NCBI GenBank assembly: GCA_937958995.1
Contig: CALGAP010000006.1
Location: 62,001 to 126,000 of the forward strand
Length of the DNA stretch: 64,000 bases
Direction: 5' to 3'
Source of the DNA: an uncultured Chitinophagaceae bacterium
GTDB lineage: Bacteria; Bacteroidota; Bacteroidia; Chitinophagales; Chitinophagaceae
The position numbers were made by a program, and so were the translations under genes. The notes under the pieces are model-generated. The model searched no databases and was not told the DNA's origin. It saw only the letters and a list, made by a program, of their open reading frames with translations. Positions 9,090 through 17,127 of the stretch are shown here, in pieces. Within the stretch, counting starts at the first letter, position 1; the number at the start of each line of letters is the position of its first letter.

Positions 9090-9111
9090 TTATTCTGTAC
9101 GCAGGCTTTTT
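9080..9111 (+). terminator. Rho-independent terminator overlapping the RluA-type stop codon
   Basis: AAAAGCCTG (9080-9088) pairs with CAGGCTTTT (9102-9110) around a 13-nt loop and runs into a T tract. The left arm contains part of the last codons. Confidence 0.7.
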
Positions 9112-9147
9112 ACCGGGTTCATAAACACGGTGCGCACGGGCCAGGTT

Positions 9148-10431
9148 TTATTTCGTTTCTTGCTTATAAACTACCCCATCTTTCATCACGAATGAAACTT
9201 TACCCATTACCTGCACATCACGAATCGGATCGCCATCCACGGCGATGATGTCGGCGAGTTTTCCTATTTCAATGCTCCCCAGTAAATCGCTTACGCCCAG
9301 CAGGTCGGCAGCGGCTACCGTGGCTGCCTGGATGGTTTCCATCACGGGCATGCCTGCCTCGTTCATGTATACAAATTCAAGCCAGTTTTTACCATGCGCA
9401 TACACGCCGGCATCGGTGCCGAATGCGATTTTTACACCTGCTTTGTACGCTTTGGCAAACGTGCCCTGGAGTTTCGGCCCGATCTCCAAAGCTTTCGGCC
9501 TCACCAGTTCGGGATAGTAACCGGGAATTTTTGCAGAGTCGGCCACCGATTTTCCTGCAACGATAGTGGGCACATAGTAGGTGCCGTACTGCTTCATTAA
9601 CTGCATTACTTCCTCGTCCATCAGGGTGCCGTGCTCAATGCTGGCTACGCCGGCGCGTACTGCGCGTTTCATGGCTTCGGCGCCATGGCAATGTGCCGCC
9701 ACTTTAAATCCATAATCCTTACCGGTTTCGACAATGGCCCTGATTTCTTCTTCAGTAAACTGCGGGTTCTCGCCGCTCTTGGCCACGCTCAACACACCAC
9801 CCGAGGCAGTGATCTTAATTAAATCGGCATTGTCTTTATACCGCTGGCGAACAGCCTTTCTGCAGTCGTCCACACCATTTACCACACCTACATCCGGACC
9901 GGGATTGCCCATCAGGTCTTTGCGGTAGCCATTGGTGGGGTCGGCGTGGCCTCCGGTGGTGGCAATCGATTTTCCGGCAGTATATACCCGCGGCCCGGGA
10001 ATGATTCTTTTGTTGATGGCGTTACGCAATGAGATATTCACTCCGCTGCCGCCCAGGTCGCGCACAGTAGTAAAGCCCGACATCAGCGTTCTCTCTGCAA
10101 ACACCACCGATTGAAAAGCATAGTCGGCGGGGTTCAGAGTGAACCTCTCCATATAACCGTTGGGATTGGTCTCGCTTTCCATGTGCACATGACAGTCAAT
10201 CAAACCGGGCATCACAGTTTTATTTTTCAGATCGATCATCTTATCGCCGCTGGCAGGACTGGCATAACCGGCCTGCACGGCAGTAATTTTATTTCCCTCA
10301 ACAATGATGGTGTATTGACTCAGCACCTGTCCTTTGGTCACATCAATCAATTTGCCGCAATGAAGAATAGTCCGCTGGGCGAAGAGTATTGCAGGAATGA
10401 AAAGCAGTAGCAGGATAAGACCTTTTCTCAT
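9148..10431 (-). CDS. Exported amidohydrolase (imidazolonepropionase/prolidase-like)
   Basis: 427 residues beginning with a signal peptide (MRKGLILLLLFIPAILFAQ). Metal-site motifs of the amidohydrolase superfamily are complete: GLIDCHVHME (His81, His83), a DLIKITASGG lysine that is usually carbamylated, AAHCHG, ASIEHGT and FGTDAGVYAHG. This set is typical of the Xaa-Pro dipeptidase/imidazolonepropionase-like branch of periplasmic hydrolases. The exact substrate is unknown. It is only a distant relative of the amidohydrolase at 3713-5122. It lies downstream of the peroxiredoxin gene but a terminator separates them. Confidence 0.85.
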   Translation of the reverse strand: MRKGLILLLLFIPAILFAQRTILHCGKLIDVTKGQVLSQYTIIVEGNKITAVQAGYASPASGDKMIDLKNKTVMPGLIDCHVHMESETNPNGYMERFTLNPADYAFQSVVFAERTLMSGFTTVRDLGGSGVNISLRNAINKRIIPGPRVYTAGKSIATTGGHADPTNGYRKDLMGNPGPDVGVVNGVDDCRKAVRQRYKDNADLIKITASGGVLSVAKSGENPQFTEEEIRAIVETGKDYGFKVAAHCHGAEAMKRAVRAGVASIEHGTLMDEEVMQLMKQYGTYYVPTIVAGKSVADSAKIPGYYPELVRPKALEIGPKLQGTFAKAYKAGVKIAFGTDAGVYAHGKNWLEFVYMNEAGMPVMETIQAATVAAADLLGVSDLLGSIEIGKLADIIAVDGDPIRDVQVMGKVSFVMKDGVVYKQETK

Positions 10432-10453
10432 AGCAGTTATTTTCTTGGAAGAT

Positions 10454-10483
10454 AAAAAAAATCCCCCTGAAAAATCAGGAGGA
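10454..10483 (-). terminator. Rho-independent terminator of the peroxiredoxin gene
   Basis: On the minus strand TCCTCCTGA pairs with TCAGGGGGA (one G-T wobble) around TTTT, followed by eight T residues. It lies 27 bp after the peroxiredoxin stop and just before the amidohydrolase start. Confidence 0.88.
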
Positions 10484-10510
10484 CATGGTTAATGGTAAAT
10501 GAACAGTGCT

Positions 10511-11146
10511 TTATACGTTGGGCTGCGGTGTGTAGCGCAGATAGGGTTTTACCACCTTCACTCCTTTGGGGAATTTCTTGATGGCATCTTCTGTGCTTAC
10601 TGCGGGCACCACAATTACATCTTCGCCATGCTTCCAGTCGGCAGGTGTAGCCACGCTGTAGCCGGCAGTGAGCTGCAGTGAATCGAGCACGCGCAACACT
10701 TCATAGAAATTACGTCCGGTAGAAGCGGGGTAGGTGATAATCAGCTTCACGGTTTTATCGGGACCAATAATGAACAGCGAGCGCACAGTGGCTGTGGCCG
10801 ATGCGTTGGGATGAATCATATCATATAAAGTGGCCACCTTACGGTCTTCGTCGGCGATAATGGGGAAGCCTACATTACAATTTTGTGTTTCGTTGATATC
10901 TTTAATCCACCCCAGGTGTTTGTCGAGCGGGTCAACGCTCACAGCCAGTACTTTGGTATTGCGCTTGGCAAATTCTTCCTGCAGTAAAGCTGTTTTACCC
11001 AATTCGGTCGTACACACCGGCGTATAGTCGGCAGGGTGAGAGAAAAGGATGCCCCAACCATTGCCCAGGTATTCGTAAAAATCAATATCTCCGGCTGTGG
11101 TCTTAGCCTGGAAATTGGGCGCTACATCGCCTAAACGTAAACTCAT
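10511..11146 (-). CDS. 1-Cys peroxiredoxin (Prx6/AhpC-TSA family)
   Basis: 211 residues. The peroxidatic Cys45 lies in HPADYTPVCTTELG. The length and the C-terminal domain (LRVLDSLQLTAGYSVATPADWKHGEDVIV) match the Prx6 subfamily, which reduces H2O2 and organic peroxides. A second cysteine (NETQNCNVG) is not at a usual resolving position, so an external thiol is probably needed. Bacillithiol is a candidate because bshA occurs in this window; that link is inference. It is monocistronic, with a clear terminator and a promoter candidate next to an inverted repeat. Confidence 0.93.
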   Translation of the reverse strand: MSLRLGDVAPNFQAKTTAGDIDFYEYLGNGWGILFSHPADYTPVCTTELGKTALLQEEFAKRNTKVLAVSVDPLDKHLGWIKDINETQNCNVGFPIIADEDRKVATLYDMIHPNASATATVRSLFIIGPDKTVKLIITYPASTGRNFYEVLRVLDSLQLTAGYSVATPADWKHGEDVIVVPAVSTEDAIKKFPKGVKVVKPYLRYTPQPNV

Positions 11147-11201
11147 AGTAACATTTTTTAAAAGTTAAGAATAAAGATTCTACGATCTTTTTGTGGGACA
11201 C

Positions 11202-11234
11202 CGAAGATAAGCATTCCCTACCAAAATTGTAGGG
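11202..11234 (-). promoter_or_regulatory. Peroxiredoxin promoter with an adjacent inverted repeat
   Basis: On the minus strand TATCTTCG (11209-11202) is a one-mismatch -7 box, about 55 nt before the ATG. Immediately upstream lies CCCTAC-N7-GTAGGG (11216-11234). The repeat has no T tract after it, so it looks more like an operator than the terminator of dinB. No regulator can be named. Confidence 0.4.
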
Positions 11235-11262
11235 TATTTATTCCACGCGTACGGAATTTAAT

Positions 11263-12417
11263 CTAATCTTTACTTTTTTGCGAAGCGGCCTTAACAACCG
11301 ACCATTTGCCGAACTTGTTCTTTATATCATCAATGGCACGATAAAGCTCGCTTTTCTTTTCGACATTGCTGAACAGGTTGGTTTGTACGGCTTCATCCGT
11401 CAGCTCGCTTAACCTAACACCCAGTAGTCTAACCGGCTCTCCTTTGCGCCAGAGTTTGTGAAACAACTCTTTGGCCTTGGGAATCAGTTCGTCATCGTAA
11501 AAAGTGTACGGTATGGTTGTTTGCCGGGTAGTAGTCTCAAAATCAGGGTAGCGGATTTTTACGGCTATGCAGCCTGTCATTTTATTGTCTTGCCGCAGTT
11601 CATAAGCCACTTTTTCCGTCATTCTCACCAGTTCTGCTAATATACGATCTGGATCGGTCAGGTACTCATCGAAAGTATTTTCGGTAGAAATTGATTTGGC
11701 CTCATGATAAGGTATCACCTCGCCATGGTGAATGCCTTGGGCTTTATTCCATAGCTCGGCACCGTATTTCCCGAACCTGTTTTCCAGTAGTTCTACGGGC
11801 TGTGCAGCCAGGTCGGCAATGGTTTCAATGCCCCAGTCTTTAAGGGCCTGGTACATGTGTTCACCCACGCCGGGTATCTTATTCACTTTCAATGGCGCCA
11901 GGAATTCTTTTTCCTTCCCAAAAGGAATATGCAGGTATCCGTTGGGTTTAGCCTCGTCGGTAGCAATCTTGGCCACCATTTTGTTGGAGGCCAGCCCGAA
12001 AGATATGGGCAGTCTGGTTTTTTCAATGATCTCTTGTCTCAGGTCAATTGTCCATTGGTATGGGTTAAAATACTTGTCCATCCCAGTCAGGTCGAGGTAG
12101 AACTCATCAATGGAAGCTTTCTCAAACAGCGGCGCCTTGCCGGCGATTATTTCGGTGACCCACCGCGAATAGCGGCTATACTCTCCCCTGCTGCCCTTCA
12201 CCACCGTGGCATGCGGGCACAGCCGCATAGCGGTCTTCATAGGCATGGCGCTGTGCACGCCATACTTTCTTGCCTCATAGCTCGCTGCCGTCACCACCCC
12301 TCTTTCTCTGCCCCCCACAATCAGCGGCTTCCCTGCCAGCGAGGGATCATTCAGCCTTTCCACCGACACAAAAAATGCGTCGAGATCAAAGTGCGCTATG
12401 ATGCGGTTTTGAGACAC
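11263..12417 (-). CDS. dinB: DNA polymerase IV (Y family)
   Basis: 384 residues from a GTG at 12417. The frame can be extended to a TTG at 12471, but Y-family proteins usually start a few residues before IIAHFDLDAFFVSVE, and TATCTTG lies just upstream of the GTG. The palm motif FDLDAFF supplies one metal aspartate, and FEKASIDEFYLDLTG supplies the acidic pair SIDE. A C-terminal little-finger domain with RLLGVRLSEL follows. It is a low-fidelity translesion polymerase. No SOS-like box was recognised. Confidence 0.92.
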   Translation of the reverse strand: MSQNRIIAHFDLDAFFVSVERLNDPSLAGKPLIVGGRERGVVTAASYEARKYGVHSAMPMKTAMRLCPHATVVKGSRGEYSRYSRWVTEIIAGKAPLFEKASIDEFYLDLTGMDKYFNPYQWTIDLRQEIIEKTRLPISFGLASNKMVAKIATDEAKPNGYLHIPFGKEKEFLAPLKVNKIPGVGEHMYQALKDWGIETIADLAAQPVELLENRFGKYGAELWNKAQGIHHGEVIPYHEAKSISTENTFDEYLTDPDRILAELVRMTEKVAYELRQDNKMTGCIAVKIRYPDFETTTRQTTIPYTFYDDELIPKAKELFHKLWRKGEPVRLLGVRLSELTDEAVQTNLFSNVEKKSELYRAIDDIKNKFGKWSVVKAASQKSKD

Positions 12418-12469
12418 GGGTGCAAGATAGGGAAAAGCGCTGTCGCCCGACACCCGACACTGGCTGAGC

Positions 12470-12494
12470 AACCCGAAACTCCCAACCCGAAACG
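12470..12494. repeat. CGAAAC-type intergenic repeat
   Basis: The 22 bp at 12472-12493 differ at one base from 30182-30203. The unit is two CCCGAAAC octamers separated by TCC(C/A)AA. It lies upstream of the gene at 12534 and near the start of dinB. Confidence 0.6.
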
Positions 12495-12521
12495 CTAAAC
12501 CGGCGTCAGCAAAACCTTTCT

Positions 12522-12529
12522 TAATTTTA
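12522..12529 (+). promoter_or_regulatory. Candidate -7 element abutting the gene at 12534
   Basis: TAATTTTA matches TAnnTTTG except at the last base and is followed by GCGA and then ATG. The arrangement is the same as at rlmN and trmD, but the match is weaker. Confidence 0.35.
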
Positions 12530-12533
12530 GCGA

Positions 12534-13004
12534 ATGAGCATGGAATGGATCAAACTCAGCATCAGCCCGGTAAAGGAATTGATAGCGTGGTTGCACGGGC
12601 AGTCGAAGACGGCCAATATTTATAAGAAACAGTTGTTGATTGAACTGCGCAACAACCTGAATGTATTCAGCAATGGCTTTAAGAATGATGTACCTTACGA
12701 TACCCTGATCGATATGCTAAGCAATGAAGCCATCCAGATGGCGATTAAAGAGAATTTTTCATTTAAAAAATTAAGGGCGGGAAAGGTCGAGACCAAACAT
12801 GTGCGAGATGAGAGGAATAAAAGATATATTGGCTGGACCACGGAACAACTCGTTGATAAGATAGATGAAAAAATTACGGAGCTGAAATATATAAAAAAGA
12901 TGAACAATGGCACGGTCAAAAATGCGCGCAACAATATTCCGCTGATGATGAGTAATCTTTATTTCCGCATGAAATTACTCGCCGATTTTGTACGATCTGC
13001 ATAA
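12534..13004 (+). CDS. Hypothetical soluble protein
   Basis: 156 residues, no signal peptide or membrane segment, rich in Lys, Asn and Ile and predicted mostly helical. An internal ATG at 12540 is an alternative start. The 3' end overlaps the start of the Crp-like gene by 17 bp, suggesting translational coupling. I do not recognise a family. Because it is the first gene ahead of a Crp-type regulator and a DinB-fold protein, it may belong to the same small operon. Confidence 0.6.
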   Translation: MSMEWIKLSISPVKELIAWLHGQSKTANIYKKQLLIELRNNLNVFSNGFKNDVPYDTLIDMLSNEAIQMAIKENFSFKKLRAGKVETKHVRDERNKRYIGWTTEQLVDKIDEKITELKYIKKMNNGTVKNARNNIPLMMSNLYFRMKLLADFVRSA

Positions 13005-13599
13005 CTTGCAAAGCCTGGAACAAGCACTCGACATACTCCGCAAAAATCTTACTGCTATCCATCCCATACCAGAGGAGGCGTGGAATGAATTTGCTTCCAT
13101 CTGGCAGCCCGTGGAATATAAGCGCAAGACCGTGCTAACTGCCGCCGGCGAAACGGAGCGCCATCTTTATTTCGTGACCGAAGGCGTGCAACGCGTTTTT
13201 TATGTGGACAGCGATCATCCCGAAGCCACCATTGTGTTCACCTATCCATATTCCTTCGGCGGTGTGGCCGATTCTTTTCTCACACAAACACCTTCGCGTT
13301 TTTTCTTTGAAACGCTTACCGCCAGCAAAATGCTGCGCACCACGCACCAGCAGTTGATGGCATTGGTAGATAAACACCGGGAGATCGAACGACTGATTTT
13401 CCTTTCTACCTCTCATGCCCTGCGGGGCGTGTTGGAAAGACAGGTGGAATTGCTGAGCTTCTCCGCCGAAGAAAAATTCAAGACCCTGCTCAAGCGCAGT
13501 CCGCACGTGTTGCAACTGATCCCCCATAAATACCTGGCTTCTTACCTGGGTATCGATGCCAGCACATTCAGTAAATTATTAGCCACCGTACGCATATAA
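12988..13599 (+). CDS. Crp/Fnr-family transcription regulator
   Basis: 203 residues from a TTG at 12988; no ATG is available near the N-terminus, and a TTG at 13006 is also possible. An N-terminal cyclic-nucleotide-binding-like beta barrel (about 30-120: YKRKTVLTAAGETERHLYFVTEGVQRVFY) is followed by a helix and a C-terminal region (LIPHKYLASYLGIDASTFSKLL) that matches the recognition helix of Bacteroidota Crp-like regulators. The effector is unknown, and the residues that bind cAMP in E. coli CRP are not evident. It overlaps the upstream gene and lies 67 bp before a DinB-fold gene that it may regulate. Confidence 0.82.
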   Translation: MYDLHNLQSLEQALDILRKNLTAIHPIPEEAWNEFASIWQPVEYKRKTVLTAAGETERHLYFVTEGVQRVFYVDSDHPEATIVFTYPYSFGGVADSFLTQTPSRFFFETLTASKMLRTTHQQLMALVDKHREIERLIFLSTSHALRGVLERQVELLSFSAEEKFKTLLKRSPHVLQLIPHKYLASYLGIDASTFSKLLATVRI

Positions 13600-13666
13600 A
13601 ATCATGGTATTTTCCAAGATTTTTGAAAAATGCGGCGGGTAGCTTTGTGTTGTCAAAAGAAAAATA

Positions 13667-14233
13667 ATGAAGACAACAGACAAAAACGAATTAATTGACA
13701 AGCTGGAAAATGATACCAGGGCCATCCTGTTGCGCATTAATTATTTATTGCAGGAAGATCCCGAATGGTTGTTGAAACAACCAGCGCCCGGCAAGTGGAG
13801 CGTCGCCCAGGTAATAGAGCATTTGAACACTTATGGAAGATATTACCTGCCCCAGTTGCAGAAAGCGTTGAAAAGAGCTCCCGCGCTGCATAATGGAAAG
13901 TTCAATCCCGGATGGCTGGGCAATTATTTTACTAAATCGATGTTGCCAAAAGAAGGGGTGGTGGCTAACCCGATGAAAGCTTTTAAAAATCATCGTCCTT
14001 CGCCGGATATAGACAGCAAAAAAGTGCTGGACGAATTCATTGAACAGGAGCATACATTATTAAAGCTGCTGGCAGAAAGCCGCAAAGTGGATATCGGTGC
14101 GGTGCGTGTCCCGATTTCTATCAGCAACATGATAAGATTGAAGGTGGGTGATACCTTCCGTTTTATGATAGCGCACCATCAGCGGCATTTTTTGCAGATC
14201 GACAACACGTTAAGCGCCGTTAAAAAAGGTTAA
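13667..14233 (+). CDS. DinB-superfamily (four-helix, metal-dependent) protein
   Basis: 188 residues. The family pattern is visible: an N-terminal helix, PAPGKWSVAQVIEHLNTYGRYYLPQL with the first metal histidine, and IAHHQRHFLQIDN with the C-terminal histidine pair. DinB/YfiT-like proteins are putative thiol- or metal-dependent transferases, including bacillithiol transferases of the BstA type; bshA at 46660 makes that a reasonable guess, not a demonstration. This is unrelated to DNA polymerase IV despite the shared name. It lies just downstream of a Crp-like regulator. Confidence 0.8.
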   Translation: MKTTDKNELIDKLENDTRAILLRINYLLQEDPEWLLKQPAPGKWSVAQVIEHLNTYGRYYLPQLQKALKRAPALHNGKFNPGWLGNYFTKSMLPKEGVVANPMKAFKNHRPSPDIDSKKVLDEFIEQEHTLLKLLAESRKVDIGAVRVPISISNMIRLKVGDTFRFMIAHHQRHFLQIDNTLSAVKKG

Positions 14234-14335
14234 AGGAGCTGAAAATACCTACTTACGGTGTAACATTTCGAGCACCATGTTGGTCTTATTGTGCGGAATT
14301 AGTTTAGATCCATCACAGAAGTATAGCCATGAAAA

Positions 14336-14854
14336 TCATTTCAGAAAGACATCAAGTAATCCGTCCGGAAGATCAAGAAATACCTGTTTCTTATTCTTAT
14401 CTACCTTTTGTAAAGTTTCGCTATGTACCGGCAGCAGCACTTCTTTGCCGTTTAATTCAATGCGGCATAGCAGTTGGTGTGGTTGTTCTATTACTTCCAA
14501 TATCTCACCAAGGTCTTCACCCTGGTGTAATACGTGATAACCGAGCAGTGAAATGGGAGCAGAGCGGCCAGCGAACTTATGAAAATCGTCAGCCGCCAGC
14601 CATATCTGTTTCTGGACAAGTTGCTGAGCAGGTTCTTTTGCGTTGATCCCTTCCAGTTTCAGGTATATTTCGCTATCATTCTTTATACGCGTTGACTCTA
14701 TAAAATAGGGCAGCAGCTCATCCTTTTTTTCCTCGATGAACACGGTCTCCAATCCATTCATCGCGGTCTTTCTCCCCAGCGAATGCCGGAGAACGAGTTC
14801 GCCTTTTATACCGAAGGTGGCGACTAAGCGGCCTATGTTGTAGTAGTCAGACAT
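14336..14854 (-). CDS. rimM: Ribosome maturation factor RimM
   Basis: 172 residues. The N-terminal barrel begins YYNIGRLVATFGIKGELVLRH, the hallmark of RimM, and the C-terminal PRC barrel includes LLGYHVLHQGEDLGEILEV. RimM assists 30S maturation by binding S19 and the 16S 3' domain. It lies downstream of rpsP on the same strand, as in the common ffh-rpsP-rimM order, but a terminator lies between them and 170 bp separate the genes, so separate control is likely. A 102-bp gap to the convergent gene shows nothing notable. Confidence 0.93.
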   Translation of the reverse strand: MSDYYNIGRLVATFGIKGELVLRHSLGRKTAMNGLETVFIEEKKDELLPYFIESTRIKNDSEIYLKLEGINAKEPAQQLVQKQIWLAADDFHKFAGRSAPISLLGYHVLHQGEDLGEILEVIEQPHQLLCRIELNGKEVLLPVHSETLQKVDKNKKQVFLDLPDGLLDVFLK

Positions 14855-14972
14855 GAAGACTGAACAGGGAAATCTGAATGATGAATTTTAAAGTGAGTTG
14901 CGAAGATAATATCCCGCACAACACAACTTCCACATTCCTTTTTCAAATTTCCCTGTTCCTTCTTCAGTCTTC
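14853..14972. repeat. Inverted repeat flanking the rimM-rpsP gap
   Basis: TGAAGACTGAACAGGGAAAT (14853-14872) recurs inverted at about 14946-14972, interrupted there by a 7-nt CTTCTTC insertion. The same GAACAGGGAA/TTCCCTGTTC words recur near 19300 and in related form near 45150. Confidence 0.5.
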
Positions 14973-14997
14973 AAAAAAAAATCCCGTTTCCGGGATT
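14973..14997 (-). terminator. Rho-independent terminator of rpsP
   Basis: On the minus strand AATCCCG-GAAA-CGGGATT is followed by a run of T residues (14980-14973). It lies 28 bp after the rpsP stop. Confidence 0.88.
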
Positions 14998-15024
14998 TTC
15001 AAGCAGTTTTAGCTATACGATGCA

Positions 15025-15459
15025 TTATTGCTGGGGACCTCTTTCCCTCTTTACGGGGGGACCACCTGCACCACGACGCGGTCTGCGTTCTTTCGCATTC
15101 GCCTCCTGGCGTTTTCTTACGTGCACCTCATGCTCTGCATGCCACTTCTGGAACTTCTCCATCGCGGTAGCTTCATCAAACAGACCCAGCTTAACACCAC
15201 GCAACAGGTGTTTCAGGTACAGCACACCCTTAAACGATAAGATTCTGCGAACCGTATCGGTGGGTTGAGCACCTTTGTGCAACCAATCCAAAGCTTTTTG
15301 ACGATCGAGCTGGATAGTGGCGGGAACTGTAAGCGGGTTGTAGGTACCTAATTTCTGGATGAATTTACCATCGCGGGGAGAACGGGCGTCGGCAACTACT
15401 ATAAAGTAGAAAGGCCTCTTCTTAGACCCGTGTCGTTGCAGCCTGATTTTAACTGGCAT
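15025..15459 (-). CDS. rpsP: 30S ribosomal protein S16 with a long C-terminal tail
   Basis: 144 residues. The first 80 are classical bS16 (MPVKIRLQRHGSKKRPFYFIVVADARSPRDGKFIQKLGTYNP). Residues 100-144 are an added basic, Pro/Gly/Arg-rich tail; E. coli S16 has 82 residues, and longer S16 proteins are known in Bacteroidota. A well-formed promoter (15512-15542) leaves a leader of about 45 nt, and a terminator follows. It lies in the order ffh-rpsP-rimM. Confidence 0.96.
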   Translation of the reverse strand: MPVKIRLQRHGSKKRPFYFIVVADARSPRDGKFIQKLGTYNPLTVPATIQLDRQKALDWLHKGAQPTDTVRRILSFKGVLYLKHLLRGVKLGLFDEATAMEKFQKWHAEHEVHVRKRQEANAKERRPRRGAGGPPVKRERGPQQ

Positions 15460-15511
15460 TTTAAATAGACATTTAAATGCGTGAATAAATAGGGTTACTT
15501 TTCAAGGATTG

Positions 15512-15542
15512 CAAAAATAACAATCAACCTGATACCGCCAAA
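15512..15542 (-). promoter_or_regulatory. Promoter of rpsP, full Bacteroidota consensus
   Basis: On the minus strand TTTG (15542-15539), exactly 19 nt, then TATTTTTG (15519-15512). This fits TTTG-N19-TAnnTTTG perfectly. Transcription would start near 15507, giving a leader of about 45 nt. Confidence 0.75.
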
Positions 15543-15621
15543 TTTAATAATTCATATCAAATTTCGTGCGGGCTGTGAAAAATTTATCTTTTAAAAATCT
15601 GTAATCCTGATTCTTAACTGT

Positions 15622-16941
15622 TTATCTCCTGCCCATTCCCATACGCCCCATCGGCATCTTGTTCATCATCTTCATCATCTGTTTCATCTGCTCAAATTGC
15701 TTCATAAACGCATTCACTTCGCTGATATCTTTCCCCGATCCTTTGGCAATACGCAGCTTGCGTTTCATATCGATGATGTCGGGATTTTCGCGCTCTTCAG
15801 GAGTCATACTGTTGATCATGGCTTCTATACCCTTAAACGCATCATCACTGATGTCAATATCCTTCACTGCTTTGCCCAATCCGGGGATCATACCCAACAG
15901 GTCTTTCAGATTACCCATTTTCTTGATCTGTTCCAACTGCTGCTTGAAGTCGGAGAAATTGAACTGGTTCTTCCTGATCTTTTTCTCCAGTTTACGGGCC
16001 TGCTCTTCATCAAACTGTTCCTGGGCTCTTTCCACCAGCGTGGTAATATCACCCATTCCTAAAATACGCTGGGCCATACGCTCGGGGTAAAACACGTCGA
16101 GCGTATCCATTTTTTCGCCACTGCTTACAAACTTGATGGGTTTGTTGACGGTGTATTTGATAGAAAGCGCCGCACCACCGCGGGTATCACCATCCAGCTT
16201 GGTCAGCACCACACCGGTGAAGTCCAGGCGATCGTTGAATGCCTTGGCCGTATTCACCGCATCCTGGCCGGTCATGGAGTCAACCACAAACAATATCTCG
16301 TTGGGATTAACCGCCGATTTGATATTCGCCACTTCGGTCATCATCGCTTCGTCGATGGCCAGGCGGCCAGCGGTGTCGATGATGATCACATTCTTATTCT
16401 TGCTCCTGGCTTCTTTGATTGCGTTCTGCGCAATCTCCACCGCGTTTTTATTTTCCGGCTCGCTATATACTTCAATACCGATCTGTTCACCCAGCACTTT
16501 CAACTGATCGATCGCCGCCGGACGGTAAATGTCCGCGGCCACCAGCATGGGTGAAAGTCCTTTTTTAGTTTTTAAATAATTGGCCAGTTTGCCGCTGAAG
16601 GTAGTCTTACCAGAACCCTGCAGACCCGCAATCAGTATCACTGCCGGGTTGCCCTTTGCATTGAACTCCGCTTCGGTGCCGCCCATCAGTTGTACCAGCT
16701 CGTCTTTCACGATCTTCACCATCTGCTGGCCGGGGCTCACGGCGAGCAACACTTTTTCACCCAGTGCTTTCTCTTTCACCTTGTCGGTAAACTCCTTAGC
16801 AATCTTGTAGTTTACGTCGGCATCCACCAGGGCGCGGCGTATATCTTTCACCGTTGCCGCGATGTTGAGCTCCGTAATTCTGCCTTCGCCTTTAATCTGT
16901 TTAAAGGCTGACTCTAGCCGCTCTGATAACGATTCAAACAT
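15622..16941 (-). CDS. ffh: Signal recognition particle protein Ffh
   Basis: 439 residues. An N-terminal helical bundle is followed by the SRP GTPase domain with GLQGSGKTTFSGKLA (P loop), IIDTAGR and TKLDGDTRGGAA. The M domain ends in a methionine-rich tail (QFEQMKQMMKMMNKMPMGRMGMGRR region) that binds signal sequences and 4.5S RNA. It directs nascent inner-membrane proteins to FtsY. All GTPase motifs are intact. It lies downstream of rpoD, after that gene's terminator, and upstream of rpsP. Confidence 0.97.
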   Translation of the reverse strand: MFESLSERLESAFKQIKGEGRITELNIAATVKDIRRALVDADVNYKIAKEFTDKVKEKALGEKVLLAVSPGQQMVKIVKDELVQLMGGTEAEFNAKGNPAVILIAGLQGSGKTTFSGKLANYLKTKKGLSPMLVAADIYRPAAIDQLKVLGEQIGIEVYSEPENKNAVEIAQNAIKEARSKNKNVIIIDTAGRLAIDEAMMTEVANIKSAVNPNEILFVVDSMTGQDAVNTAKAFNDRLDFTGVVLTKLDGDTRGGAALSIKYTVNKPIKFVSSGEKMDTLDVFYPERMAQRILGMGDITTLVERAQEQFDEEQARKLEKKIRKNQFNFSDFKQQLEQIKKMGNLKDLLGMIPGLGKAVKDIDISDDAFKGIEAMINSMTPEERENPDIIDMKRKLRIAKGSGKDISEVNAFMKQFEQMKQMMKMMNKMPMGRMGMGRR

Positions 16942-16974
16942 GATCGGGATATTTTAACTATTTGGATTTTTAAA

Positions 16975-17020
16975 TGGAATCCACGGATTTTAATGGATTA
17001 CGCGGATTTCTTAAACCAAT
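16975..17020. repeat. ATCCGCG/ATCCGTG-type intergenic repeat upstream of ffh
   Basis: The words GGATTACGCGGATT and AATCCACGGATTTTAATGG recur, in either orientation, in two other intergenic gaps (about 27171-27235 and 51048-51125). No coding potential was seen. Confidence 0.45.
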
Positions 17021-17024
17021 CCAC

Positions 17025-17068
17025 TATAAAAAACCAAAAGGTGAATGTATTTCAACATTCACCTTTGG
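17025..17068 (-). terminator. Rho-independent terminator of rpoD
   Basis: GGTGAATGT (17040-17048) and ACATTCACC (17055-17063) form a 9-bp stem extended by A/T pairs and CC/GG (17034-17035, 17067-17068). On the minus strand it is followed by a T-rich tract. Confidence 0.85.
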
Positions 17069-17127
17069 AACTTGCAAATTTACAGTAAGAAGTGTAGAGT
17101 TTGTCTTTTTGGCGTTTCGATTTTTTG

